A DNA stretch of 64,000 bases from Musa acuminata AAA Group (lineage: Eukaryota; Streptophyta; Magnoliopsida; Zingiberales; Musaceae): the NCBI RefSeq assembly GCF_036884655.1, contig NC_088355.1, positions 25,171,001 through 25,235,000 of the forward strand, in the 5' to 3' direction. Below, piece by piece: positions 23,101 to 33,825 of this stretch (position 1 is its first letter; each line of letters opens with the position of its first letter). Below the pieces are notes generated by a model. That model ran no database searches. It worked only from the letters and a program-made list of their open reading frames with translations, and had not been told where the DNA came from. The position numbers and the translations under genes were made by a program.

Positions 23101-23685
23101 GACAATGGCAAATTTAGTGCCACATCCGCATATAATCAAATTAGGCTAAGAAATAACAAGTGAGTCCCAAGCAGTTGGACATGGGATCGAACGGGATCAC
23201 AAAGATACTCCTTATGTACATGGCAGGCCTTTCTCAATAAACTACCTACAATAGACAATATGAAAAGAAGATGTATCTATCATGTTAACCGATGCTCCCT
23301 TTGTTTGCAACAAGAAGAAACTGTTGACCACCTCTATTTTGCTTGTGATTATACAAAATGGATATGGAAGGAGATTCTCCAGCGATTTGAACTCAATAGA
23401 CTACCGCAACCAAACTTGCACCAAGAACTAGGCGACCTCATGCAATGTTTCTCAAGAAAAGAGCCTCTTACACAACTGGCAAAGGTTACTTTCAGATGCG
23501 TTATTTGGTGGATGTGGAAGGAGAGATGTAATAGAATCTTTGAAGGTCAACACACAAACAATGCTCAGCTCTTGAAAGAGATTATTAGAGACTCAAGATC
23601 CTGCATGGAGCATGATCTCAAAACCGAGCACTTCACCCGAAGAGAAAAAGATATTTTTATCAAATTTAATTTTGAAATTAGCTAA
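20126..23685 (+). pseudogene. LINE-B ORF2 (endonuclease, reverse transcriptase, zf-RVT)
   Basis: Begins MKITCWNVRGLNKPEK. The AP-like endonuclease spans about residues 1-235, with N-V-R-G, E-T-K, the GDFN box (about 20545) and SDHS (about 20808). RT starts near KSPGPDGFPAEFYQ, then PISLCN, GIRQGDPLSPYLF and FADDLLIFLQ (about 22180). The zf-RVT (CSLCLQQEETVDHLYFAC) is near 23300. Lesions: a short deletion with frameshift at about 21735, stops at 22338-22340 and 22749-22751, TGA near 22986, a deletion of about 50 bp at 23035, and a TGA near 23160. ORF2 would nick target DNA and copy the RNA in place. Confidence 0.9.
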
Positions 23686-23868
23686 AGATCTTGGGAATGA
23701 TGCCAAATAATGTACCCACAGGTAGTTATAGTCTACAGCATGTGTAGTCATAACTATCGCATTCGCACTTTATGAGTTACTTGGCTTTGTCTATGACTTG
23801 TATAGATAAAGCTATTTGTAGAAACTTTACACATAATCAATTTACTTTTACTTACCAAAAAAAAAAAA
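23686..23868 (+). other. LINE 3' UTR with conserved hairpin and poly-A
   Basis: About 180 bp present in every 3'-complete copy. It contains GCTTTGTCTAT-gacttgt-ATAGATAAAGC (about 23795-23823), an 11-bp stem with one G-U wobble and a 7-nt loop. A weaker stem (tagttatag...ctataacta type) is upstream near 23720-23757. Position and conservation suggest the ORF2 reverse transcriptase recognition structure. Confidence 0.65.
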
Positions 23869-24183
23869 CATTTTATTGAACTCATAGATTCATAAGCGAT
23901 TGAACTCTAACGTTTCACACGTAAAAATCCGATTGAACTCGTTTTTGTCCAAAGCGCAAAATAAGGCATTCATAGCCTTTGCGTTGAAAGAAAAGTACTT
24001 CTTCTCCAAATCCGATCATTTGTTCATCGGTTTAGAGGGAAGTTGAAAACTGTTTTAAATGATATTCCATAAATCCAGATTCATAGAAATCAAGAAAACT
24101 CTCATTCGAGTTTTCCAATAAGTATAGTCCAATCCGTTAAACAATGGTGGACGAACAACCGATAAGCCCTCTTGAAGAGCCAT
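23869..24183 (-). pseudogene. Copia-1 gag, N-terminal block
   Basis: The minus strand starts at ATG 24183 (MALQEGLSVVRPPLFNGLDYTYWKTRM). This is the standard start of plant copia gag, where RPPLF-G-NY-YWK is diagnostic. It continues with FLISMNLDLW and NAKAMNALFCALDKNEFNRI. Stops are seen after DLWNII, after KPMNK and after EFNRL. It is followed on the minus strand by the LINE-B insertion. Confidence 0.85.
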
Positions 24184-24220
24184 TTCTCTCGGGTGTAAAT
24201 CCGAAATGAGAAATACTAGA

Positions 24221-24231
24221 CTCTGATACCA
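24221..24231 (-). other. Copia-1 primer binding site (iMet tRNA)
   Basis: Plus-strand ctctgatacca, i.e. TGGTATCAGAG on the element strand, lies two bases from the LTR end. Confidence 0.88.
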
Positions 24232-24233
24232 AT

Positions 24234-26306
24234 TGTTAGGATCAAGAGCACTAAGAGAGGGGGGGGGGGGTGAATAAGTGCAGCGGAAAACTTTCTGCGA
24301 TTAAAACTAAACTGCGTTCGAACGATAAAAACGATTTCTGCGTGAAAGCTGATTCTAAGCAAGATGATGTTAAAGTCAATCTATGAAGGCAGTTTGTAGC
24401 TATGATGAAAACCAAAATATAGGCACAAACTAAAATACGACGTTCGTACGAAGAAACTGATTTACGTCTAAATGCTGATTCGTAAATCATTTGATTAGGC
24501 AAGATGCAGTTTAAGAAAGAGTATAAAGGCAGTTTGCAGTTATGGTAGAGCTCAAAACGTAAACGCAATCTGAAATATGATGATCGTACGAAAAAACAGA
24601 TTTACGTCTAAACGCTGATTCGGAAAGTGAAAGGCTTGAAACCCGATCGTATATGCGCAGAAAGCAGTAAGCTTCAGAGGAGGTTTGCAATAAAGATAAT
24701 ATGCTCAAAGTAAATGCAAACAGAGATTTAGAGTGGTTCGGTCAATCTTGACCTACTCCACTTTTGGCTTCCTCCACCGATGAGGTCACCGACGTCAACT
24801 AGAGGCCTTCCTTCAATAGGCGAAGGCCAACCACCCTTTTACAGTTTCACTCCTTTTGACAGGCTGAGGAGACAACCCTTACACAATTATCTCTCCTCTC
24901 TTTACAACTCAGAACTTATAAGAACAGAGGGAGAAGAACTTTTGGCCTTTATAACAATTTTGAGCTCTAAGAATCACAGAAAAGGATCAAGATTTCGGTG
25001 TTAAATTGCTGCCTTTCAGTGCTGAATGGGTGGGGTGTTTATAGGCCCCAACCCAGTTCAAATTTGGAGCTCAAAACTGTCAATTCCCGGAATTTCGGGA
25101 TCAGGCGGTTGCACCTCCTGACTGGAGCGGTTGCACCGCCTGGCAGAGCTCGAAGACTAAGCCTCTGGGCGGTGCTACCTCCTATCAGGGGTGGTTGCAC
25201 CTCCTGACAGAGCTCGAAGACCGAGCTCAAGCGGTTGCACCTCCTGATTGAGGCGGTTGCACCGCTTGGCAGAGCTCGAAGACTGAGCTCAGGTGGTGCT
25301 ACGTCTTGTCAGGGGAGGTTGCACCGCCCAGTCTCGCTCGGAGACTGAGCCCAAGCGGTGCCACCTCCTGGCTGGGGCGGTTGTACCGCCCAGTCTCACT
25401 CGAAGACTTAGCCTAGGCGGTGCTACCTCCTGGCTTGAGCGGTTGCACCTCCCATAGCAATCAGGGTCCGAATGGGTTGATCCATTCGGCCAAATTTGGG
25501 TTTTTTAGGGGCCCAATTGCCCCAAGATTAAGTTAATGGGATCACCTCCCATTTCCAACGTAATCATTGTGCCAACTACGATATTTTCTAAGACGTTTAC
25601 TGCAACTTGCTTCGGTGCATCAATCGCTTCTTCCGGTGAGCTTCCGGTGAACTTTCGTCGATCATCCGATGAACCCTTGGTGATACTCCTGCAGACTTCC
25701 GGCAAACTCCTGGACTTGCGACGATCCACTTGGCGAGTTCCGACGAGCTTCTTTGGCAAGCTTATGGACTTCTCGGGTTTATTCCCGCAGAACCTCCTAC
25801 GACTGTCCGAACTTCCGTCGAACTCTCGAACTCCCAACGTGATCATTGTCTTGACTCCGGCGCAACTCCTACTACATGTCTTACTTTCATCGTAGTTAAT
25901 CCTACACATGTAAACAAAACTTCAATCGAGACAATTAATCCTAAGCAATTAACCAAGTTGTCCGGCATGTCATTGGTCCCTTGACGCTTCGTCCGATTCT
26001 TCGGCGCATCGTCCTTTCCTGCAGCCTATTGCCCAATCAGCCAGTTGGCTCCGCAACTCCGATATCCTTGGTACAATACCCGCTCGTCTTGGCCCGATGC
26101 TCGAGTCCACGGCCCGAAGCCTTCTATCGATACGTCGACCGATCCACCGGCCCGACGTCCAATCTTCTAACATGTTCCTCTGGCACAACATGATTTTCCT
26201 GCTTTAATTGTCTCATCCTGATCGAGGCATCCTGCATCACTCAAAACGCAGATTAAATCATAAATATATATCAAGTAGTTTCATCATTAAAATACGAGAT
26301 TCAACA
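24234..26306 (-). repeat. Copia-1 5' LTR (about 2.07 kb)
   Basis: Plus-strand TGTTAGGATCAAGAG...GATTCAACA. Contains a poly-G run (about 24258-24270) and a GC-rich array of inverted motifs (25095-25460). It is homologous to the LTRs at 47803-49440 and 63182-64000. The right edge cuts straight into the LARD-1b RT, so Copia-1 inserted into LARD-1b. Open frames inside it on either strand have no protein resemblance. Confidence 0.85.
25095..25460. repeat. Array of GC-rich palindromic motifs in copia LTR
   Basis: About eight imperfect repeats of roughly 40-45 bp, each alternating a palindrome-like core (ggcggttgcaccgcc, ggtgctacctcc) with cagagctcgaagactgagc. The same array is at 48650-48920 and 63735-63875, and a diverged form is at 41060-41165. 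Confidence 0.75.
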
Positions 26307-26768
26307 TTCCTCATGCTCCTGATTACTCCCTGAATACACCAATATGTCATCAATGCATACAATTACACAGTCATCCAAGAGTGGTTGAAATGTCCTATTC
26401 ATTAGTTCTATAAAAGCTGCAGCGGCATTAGTCAAACCAAAAGGCATCACCAATAATTCATAATGACCATATCGAGTTCTAAAAGCTATTTTTGGAATAT
26501 CCTCCTCCTTGATCTTCAACTGATAGTAACCTGACCTTAGGTCAATCTTAGAGAATACTTGTGCACCCTGCAGTTGATCAAACAAATCATCAATTCTGGA
26601 TAGGGAATACTTGTTTTCGGTGGTCACCTGATTCAATTGTCTATAGTCAATACAAAGTCTCAATGTCCCATCCTTCTTTTTAACTAACACCGGAGCACCC
26701 CATGATGAAATATTATGCCAAATAAAATCCTTATTTAATAGTCCTAGTAGTTGTTTTTCCAATTCCAC
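26307..26768 (-). pseudogene. LARD-1b reverse transcriptase fragment
   Basis: A clean open frame on the minus strand with Ty3/gypsy RT motifs in order: [69 protein letters not shown] and CIDDILVYS. It is cut just after the catalytic DD box at 26306 by the Copia-1 LTR. The [10 protein letters not shown] variant replaces the usual NAP-.F. RT copies the element RNA in functional relatives. Confidence 0.85.
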
Positions 26769-27224
26769 TTACTCAAAGATGTCATTCTGTAGAGAGGCTT
26801 AGATATTAGGATTATCCGAAAGACCAAATCAAAAGCAAAGTCACGTTTGGAGGTAATTCGGGCAAGTCATCTTGGGATACATTAGGCAAGGAGATAAATC
26901 ATGTCCAATACTCTCAAAATAAAAGATGGGCTGATCTAATATGCAAAAAGTGATCATATGTTATATAACAATCCATACTGGTATGATAAGAAGATAGCTA
27001 ATCCATACCAAGTATAATATCAAAACTCCAAATCTCTAAGGGAACTAAATCAGTAAAAAGTTCAAGTTCTCCAATAAAAATCAGATAAGGGGACTAGATT
27101 CAAGTTTGTTATCAAAGAATCCTCGATAGGCATATTTACTTATAGCATATAATCCAGTGGTCTAAGTTGATTTCCCAAGTGACAAGCAAAATATTATCAA
27201 TCAAATCATAGATGAGACCCATGG

Positions 27225-27425
27225 TCAAACAAATATTTGCATTCTTTCATAAACATAAATAATACCTTTGACCACTAATTCAGAAGTTTTAGAATCATAT
27301 TCAGTGATAGCATACACTCTAACATGGGCTGATGATTTAGGAGGTAGTGACTCTTTCTTCTTGTTCAATGGCCAGTATTTTATTTTATGATCCAACTTTC
27401 CACAAGCAAAATAGACTCTAGTCAC
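27225..27425 (-). pseudogene. LARD-1b gag knuckle / protease-leader fragment
   Basis: The minus strand encodes YFACGKLDHKIKYWPLNKKKE then SSAHVRVYAITEYDSKTSELVVKG. It is the same segment as 9879-10145 in LARD-1a. The last knuckle cysteine is replaced by tryptophan (C to W region KYWPL). Confidence 0.65.
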
Positions 27426-28689
27426 TCACAAACACAAACTTGTTTCATAATTTAACTTGCACCACACATGATTCAGTCTTTTGTGGTGACTTCCCTTTTC
27501 AAATCCAAATGCCTTGACCCTCTTGTTATCACTTCCTGATTCATTTTCAATCATATTTTTATTGGTAAACTTGTCATTGTCATTCTTGCCATTGATCTTC
27601 AAAAATTCTTTTCATTGTTCCCATTAATGATTAGCCTCTACTTCCAATATAAGGTGGCAAAAGAAATCTTTTGATCATTGAAACAATTTCGTACATCGAA
27701 TATCTTTTCCATTCACATCATCCATTTTTCTGCCACCAACGAAATTAGGTTCACCACGCTTTCGCTGTGCAACTCTGATTTGATATCCCCGATCAACCCT
27801 TTCATCCCACTTAATTAATAAAAAATAATTGAAATAGGAGGACCAAATTGCCTCATCATCCTAGATTCCTAAAATGCATCAAAAAAAATTTTCACTAATC
27901 ATTATAATTCACTAGACCTCAATATATTTTGCACGTCAACATATCAAATATTTTAGTGATCCTCAAACCATTCTATGATACCACATTTGTCACTCCCCAC
28001 AAAAATAGATCAATAATATTAAATTTTTCATCACAAACCAATCTAAGATCCAAATTAACATTTGATGACACTGAAAAACATTCTATCAAATTCATATCTT
28101 TAAAACCTGAGCAGTTTATAATCATATATCACATCACTCGATAATTCATATTTATGGCAACCTAAGCCAACTTAACAAACATAAATAATATTTATAAATT
28201 AATAAGCTAAGTAATTTATATAATCAGAACTCCAACCATTCACCACAAGTTCATATCATCGTAAACTAGACTTAACATTCCAAAATTCCAAATAAGAGAG
28301 ATCTTCTAACACTTTTACAAGGTATATCCATTTCGGTTCATCGACAACATTTCATTACATACAAAATATACTTATACAACAATAACATAATAACCGACAA
28401 GACTTGCCCATAATTCTGAATAGCTCTCCATTGCCTCAGACCAATTCAAACATCTCAAAGAGTGATAAGCTGACCTGAAAGATTTTATATAACAACGGAG
28501 TGAGCTAAAAATAGCTCAGCAAATGACAAAGCATATTCAGAACAAAAGGAAAGATTTCAAACAAGTAAGGTATCATAATGCAAGACAGATTACAAGAATT
28601 CTCAAGGATATCATCTCATTAGATACAAAATCATATGTGTCATTTCAATCGAAACATATTTGGTTCCAAAACAAATGGAGCATAGAGTA

Positions 28690-28980
28690 ATTGGAGCATA
28701 TCAATAGCGTATGAAATGTTCCAGAGCATACCAACAATATATAGAACATTTCGAAGCATCCCAATAACAAATTTCACATTTCGGAGCATATCAATGACAT
28801 ATGGAACATTTCGAAGTGTAACAATAACAGATGAAACATTTCAGAGCATATCAATGGGGTATGAAATGTTTCCGAGCATATCAATAACAAATGAAATATT
28901 TCGGAACATATCAATGGTATGTGAAACATTTCAAAGCGGATCAATGGCATATGAATCATTTCGGAGCATATCAAAGAACA
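28690..28980 (+). repeat. Short tandem array (30-33 bp) in LARD-1b LTR
   Basis: About nine imperfect units containing gcatatcaatggcatatgaaacatttc. It is the diverged counterpart of the 70-bp array in LARD-1a. Confidence 0.7.
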
Positions 28981-29565
28981 AATATGAAACAGAAGCTCAA
29001 ACGTTGAATTTGATGTTGCATTCATATCGTTTTTATCCAAAGTATGTATAGAAACACATAACCAAAGCTCTGGATATCAAAGCTATGGATATCATATTAA
29101 ATATACAGAAGGTGAAGTGGGATATTAACATAATATGGTATATCCATTTCTGAATGACTACCAAACATAAGTCTCCCACGTTTGGGAGCTCCATCCACCC
29201 ACGTTTAAGTGAAGTCATAAGGGCTGGTAGAGCATCACAGGGTCTATGCATAACTCCCTTCACCATTTCTGGTAAAGGTTCACATTATCCCACAACACCA
29301 TAGTACAAAAGGGCAGTATGAACAATAAATAGCACCTATCAGAAGCACACGCGGAACAACCAAACGTACATGAGCCTTTACGAATTTTTTTTTTTGTAAG
29401 TAAAAGTAAATTGATTATGTGTAAAGTTTCTACAAATAGCTTTATCTATACAAGTCATAGACAAAGCCAAGTAACTCATAGAGTGCAAATGCGATAGTTA
29501 TGACTACACATGCTGTAGACTATAACTACCTGTGGGTACATTATTTGGCATCATTCCCAAGATCT

Positions 29566-32500
29566 TTAGCTAATAGCAAAATTAAATTTGATAAAAATAT
29601 CTTTTTCTCTTCGGGTGAAGTGCTCAGTTTTGAGATCATGCTCCATACAGGATCTTGAGTCTCTAATAATCTCTTTCAATAGCTGAGCATTGTTTGTGTG
29701 TTGACCTTCAAAGATTCTATTACATCTCTCCTTCCACATCCACCAAATAGCGTATCTGAAAGTAACCTTTGCTAGTTGTGTAAGAGGCTCTTTTCTTGAG
29801 AAACATTACATGAGGTCGCCTAGTTCTTGGTGCAAGTTTGGTTGCGGCAGTCTATTGAGTTCAAATCGCTGAAGAATCTCCTTCCATATCCATTTTCTAT
29901 AATCATAAGCAAAATAGAGGTGGTCAACAGTTTCTTCTTGTTGCAAACAAAGGGAGCATCGGTTAACATGATAGATACCTCTTATTTTCATATTGTCTAT
30001 TGTAGGTAGTTTATTGAGAAGGGCCTGCCATGTACATAAGGAGTGTCTTTGTGATCCCGGTCGATCCCATGTCCAACTGCTTGGGACCCACTTGTTATTT
30101 CTTTGCCTAATTTGATTCCATGCGGATGTGGCACTAAATTTGCCATTGTCATGAGGCCAAATAAGTGTATCTGAAGAGTTGTTCTTGATTGGAATAGCTA
30201 TGATAGTCGGCCAAAGTGATAACATTTCGGGAGAAATAGGATTAGGGAGACACCAGGTACCGTTAGCAATGAACTCGGAAACCTTCAAATCTTTGGGAGC
30301 CCCAAGATCTTTTCGTATTCTGTCGCCATATAATGGAAATATACACTTCCCATTCACCCAAGGATCGTACCACATATTAGTACTAGTTCTAGAAGAGATT
30401 GCATAAGAAATGTGTTTGATTAGCCAATTCCTTGCCTTTAAAATTTCTTTCCAAGCTGCAGAGTGGTATGTTCTTGTTTAAATTTCCCAGATTCATTCCT
30501 TTGAAAGATACCTAGCAGAAACCCATTATGACCATAAGTAACATTTGTTTTGCAATAGATCCCACAGTTGTTGTACCAGGCATGCTTGATTCCAATCTCT
30601 AGTATTTCTCAAGTTTAGCCCCCCTTCATCTTTCGCTTTGTAAATTCTTTCCCAATGTACCATATGCATTGCCTTGTCATTTGTACCATTCCAGAAGAAA
30701 TTCATTAATAACCATTCAATATCTTGGAGAAGTCCAGCAGGCAGAAGAAATGCATTACACCAATATATAGAGTAGGAGTGCAATACAGAACGGATGAGTT
30801 CGAGTCGTCCTTCTTTTGATAGAAGCCTATTTTTCCAAGAAGAAATTCTATTCTTTATTTTTTGCAGGATAGGCTGACAGTGGGTTTTGTGAATGCCTAT
30901 GGATATGAGCGGGAGACCCAAATAAGGAACTAGCAGGCTTCCCTCACTAACCCCCAAAGATTGTGCAATAAAAACCTTATCCTCAACGTAAGGGCTCATA
31001 TATACTTTACTTTTAGCATGATTTAACTGAAGTCCAGAAACCATACCAAAGTCATTCATAATAGTAGCCAGGTTCTTTACTGAAGTTGGATCATTTTGGA
31101 GAAAGATAAGTAAATCATCTACAAATGTTATATGTGATATATGAATAGAGCCAGCATTGGGTACCTTAATGCTGTCATTTAAGACTGCATGTTCCAACAT
31201 ACAGCTAAGTCCTTCCATCGCAATAGTAAAGAGATACGGAGAGAGTGGATCACCTTGTCGGATGCCATTCATGCTCCCAAAAAAACCAATAGGTGAGCCA
31301 TTAAAGAGTATCGAAAACTTTAGAGTTTCCAGGCAAGATTGAATCCAATTAACCCATTGCTGTGGGAAGTTCATATCGAGGAGCATCTTATAGATAAATT
31401 TCCTATTGACGGAATCAAAGGCTTTCCGTAAATCAGCTTTAAAACATATTTTTGTCCCTCTTGCTTTTGAATGCAAATCTTTGACCAAGTCATTAGCAAG
31501 CAAAATGTTATCATGTATACTTCTCCCTTTGATAAAAGCAGCTTGATTTGGGCTAATGATCTTGTGTATTACCTTTTGCATTCTATTTGCCAATACTTTG
31601 GAGAGGATCTTGTAAATAAAGTTGCATAATGATATGGGTCGATAGTTCTCTAGTGAATCAGCCCCTCCATTCTTCGAAATAAAAGAAATAAAAGTGCAAT
31701 TCATCTCTCTAAGAATATGACCTGAAGAGAAAAAATGTTGGCAAGCCTTGATCACATCATTTCCAATAATAGACTAAGCAGTTTGGTAAAATTCAGCTGG
31801 AAATCCATCTGGACCAGGGCTTTTGTGCTTTGGTGACTTAAAGACAACACATACAATTTCGTCGTCTGTAATTGGGGCATTGAGGATTGAAATAGCTTCC
31901 GAATCAAGTTTTCTAGTCGGCTCCACATGAATGTTATTAGTTTTCCCAGCTTGATTGAGTAAGGAATAAAAAAATTGCTCTGTGTGTGCTTTAACCTCAT
32001 CTAAATTCTCAATAAGATTATCATCTTTGTCTCTGCATTTGCTGATACGGTTAACAGCCCTTCGAGTAGCAATTGAAGCATAGAAAAATTTAGTATTGGA
32101 ATCCCCTAGTGTAAGCCAATGCTGTCGAGACTTATGCTTTGCAAAACTTTCCTCCTGTTTTAAGGCTTGCATGAAGTTATTTCTGGTTTCTGTCTCTTTA
32201 TAGATAATATTCTCATCATTTGGCTGAAGTTGCAGCTCATGTTGCAATGACATTAGTTCCTTCCTGCAAAATTGAACTGTGGTGGTAATATTGCCAAAGG
32301 TGTTTGTTTTCCACTTCTTTAGTGCTGTTTTACAGGCTTTGAGCTTTTGACATAAGATGTAAGGGGGGGATCCATGCACATTGACATTCCAGGCAGATCT
32401 GATAATATCAAGAAATTGAGGATGAGTACTCCACATGTTAAAGAATCTAAACGGTTTCTTGCCTTTTGGTGTCGCTTTGTCTGCGTGTATATACATTAAA

Positions 32501-33064
32501 GAATGGTCAGAAAACAAAGGAGCACCATACTCTAGAAGTGAATCTGGATAAACTGTTAACCATTCATGATTAATCAAACACCTATCAAGTCGAGCCATTA
32601 TTTTATTTTTTGGTAAGTAAAAGTAAATTGATTATGTGTAAAGTTTCTATACCAATAATGGTATAGATAAAGCCAATATTTTTCTGTTAGTAGCACCTTG
32701 ATTACTCCTTGAGAGCCAATTACCCATAGATTTCATATCAAACAAAGCTACAGTGTCAATGTAATCATTAAAACTTTGAAGCTGGCTTTCTGAAAGTTGT
32801 CTACCCCCCTCTTTTTCATTTGTGTACCAAATAGTATTAAAGTCTCCAAGAACAATCCAAGGTACATTAAGACAACCATTTGCAATATTAGTTAGGTCAG
32901 ACCAAAGAGTATTTCTTTCTTGCATACTATTTGAAGCATATATACCAGTGAAATTGAATTGACAGCAATTCTTTTTATTCTCTACCTTAAGATGAATGAA
33001 TTGATCAGTAGCAGAAATAAACCAAGCATTAATAGAGTTAGGATGCCTTAAGACCCATATTCTA
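29566..33064 (-). pseudogene. LINE-C ORF2
   Basis: Minus-strand blocks: EN 32925-32647 (NVPWIVLGDFNTIWYTNEKEGG), EN end and linker 32598-31774 (SDHSLMYIH, KSPGPDGFPAEFYQTA), RT 31755-30526 (FISFISKNGGADSLENYRPISLCN, GIRQGDPLSPYLF, FVDDLLIFLQ), and zf-RVT 30375-29806. The catalytic box reads FVDD instead of FADD, which still retains both aspartates. Stops separate the blocks, so no complete protein is possible. RT is among the best preserved of the LINE copies (409 open codons). Confidence 0.85.
32605..32671 (-). mobile_element. 67-bp micro-insertion of a LINE 3' tail with 5' inversion
   Basis: Interrupts the EN coding region that is continuous in LINE-B, -E and -F. It has the LINE terminal poly-A and last 40-odd bases, then an inverted piece of the same 3' UTR (tataccaataatggtata forms the junction). 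Likely duplicated target: gccattatttt (32594-32604) and gccaatatttt (32672-32682), two mismatches. Confidence 0.65.
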
Positions 33065-33366
33065 GCAGAAACCCAGATTGATTCCTTTGAAAGATACCTA
33101 GCAGAAACCCAATATGACCATAAGGAACATTTGTTTTACAAAAGATCCCACAATTGCTGTACCAGACATGCTTGATTCCAATCTCTAGTATTTCTCAAGT
33201 TCAGCCCCCCTTCATCTTTCGGTTTGCAAATGCTATCCCAATTTACTATATGCATTGCCTTATCATTTGTGTCATTCCAAAAGAAGTTCATTAATAACCG
33301 TTCAATATCTTGGAGAAGTCCAGCAGGCAGAAGAAATGCATTATACCAATATATAGAGTAGGAGTG
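33065..33366 (-). mobile_element. LINE-I fragment, part 1
   Basis: RT tail region of the LINE family (minus strand). It joins LINE-C at about 33064 with a short duplication of ctagcagaaaccca. It is interrupted by gypsy-2 and continues at 39188-39313: the LINE sequence gagtaggagtgcaatac is restored on removing gypsy-2 and one gagtg. Confidence 0.8.
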
Positions 33367-33796
33367 TGGTAGAACCCTTACAGATTCTAAACTTGGGGTT
33401 GATCTCTTTAGGGGATCGGCCTCCTTGGAACTCTATAGGGGTTCCTCCCTCCAAGTTGCTGCTCAAAGGCTGCAGAAAAGATTCATCTATTGCTTAACAA
33501 AAGAGAAGGAATACATGGTTATTTATAGGGCTTCTAAACCCTAACTCCTAATAGGACTCTTACTTAAGACTCTTACTTCTAACCAACTCCTAATATGACT
33601 CATACTCAAGACTTCTATTCCCTTACAACTCCTAATTCTTCTCTTAAGAAAAAACCTCCTAACAGAATGTCTCTCTCAATTATGACTCTTCTAGTTAGAG
33701 TCCTAACAGAGTGTCCCTCTCAATTAGGACTCTCCTAGCTAGAGTCCTAACAGAATGTCCCTCTCAATTAGGACTCTCCTAGCTAGAGTCCTAACA
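33367..33796 (-). repeat. Gypsy-2 3' LTR
   Basis: 430 bp, plus-strand TGGTAGAACCC...GTCCTAACA. The last about 150 bp hold three 46-bp units, each ending gagtcctaaca. It differs from the 5' LTR at catgg/cattg and attatg/attagg. Confidence 0.93.
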
Positions 33797-33812
33797 AACC
33801 CGCCCTCTTCAA
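33797..33812 (-). other. Gypsy-2 polypurine tract
   Basis: Plus-strand aacccgccctcttcaa; on the element strand TTGAAGAGGGCGGGTT, directly before the 3' LTR. Confidence 0.7.
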
Positions 33813-33825
33813 ATCAGCCTTGTCC

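Larger units (their letters stand above)
18281..23868 (+). mobile_element. LINE-B: near full-length L1-type LINE
   Basis: The longest LINE copy: 5' UTR (about 18281-18583), ORF1, ORF2, conserved 3' UTR with hairpin, and poly-A at 23859-23867. It lies inside the Copia-1 gag. The flanks share at least catt (TSD at least 4 bp; the exact length is obscured by decay), and the copia gag reading frame is restored if the LINE is removed. Both ORFs are broken. Confidence 0.88.
1..26306 (-). mobile_element. Copia-1: Sirevirus-like Ty1/copia element, split by three nested insertions
   Basis: Removing three younger insertions leaves a minus-strand copia element: 5' LTR (24234-26306), PBS, then gag running toward lower coordinates in four blocks. 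At each insertion point the gag reading frame resumes across the target site: LINE-B between 18284 and 23869, gypsy-1 at the agttc duplication, and LINE-A at a 15-bp duplication. This makes a single ancestral element much more likely than unrelated fragments. Pol is not in the window. Beyond the gag stop (574) lies AT-rich non-coding DNA, so the element either lost pol or continues outside. In-frame stops show it is dead. It is the oldest layer of this half of the window. Confidence 0.8.
26307..29384 (-). mobile_element. LARD-1b: older truncated Del/Tekay-like copy
   Basis: The interior (26307-27987) is collinear with that of LARD-1a but less deleted in RT. A degraded iMet PBS (27973-27983) and the start of the LTR at 27988 (TGTCACTCCCC) are visible. 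The LTR runs to 29384, where LINE-C's poly-T begins. The left part was lost at the Copia-1 LTR. Point differences from LARD-1a are numerous, so it is a much older insertion. Confidence 0.82.
29385..33064 (-). mobile_element. LINE-C: long LINE copy, broken in the endonuclease
   Basis: Poly-T at 29385-29395 marks the 3' end. The element runs through zf-RVT, RT and most of EN, ending near 33064 where it joins another LINE fragment. It is inserted in the LARD-1b LTR (sequence after cctttacgaa). A 67-bp secondary insertion lies at 32605-32671. Confidence 0.85.

Noticed and set aside
24253..24272. Poly-G run as a sequencing artefact or quadruplex
   Set aside because: Similar G-runs occur at the same place in the LTRs at 47823 and 63208, so it is a real LTR feature. 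A single G-run is not enough to claim a quadruplex.
25095..25460. CRISPR-like array of palindromic repeats
   Set aside because: Repeats are imperfect with no unique spacers of constant size, lie in a plant copia LTR, and have no cas genes.
25505..25909. Arginine/serine-rich open frames (also 49021-49371)
   Set aside because: They lie inside copia LTRs, are open on both strands and lack a conserved start; probably GC-rich LTR sequence, although such frames are often annotated as hypothetical proteins.
28716..29051. 111-codon frame with repeated FRSIS-like units (also 5636-5863, 11500-11727)
   Set aside because: It is the translation of the 33/70-bp tandem array in LARD-1 LTRs; the opposite strand is equally open.
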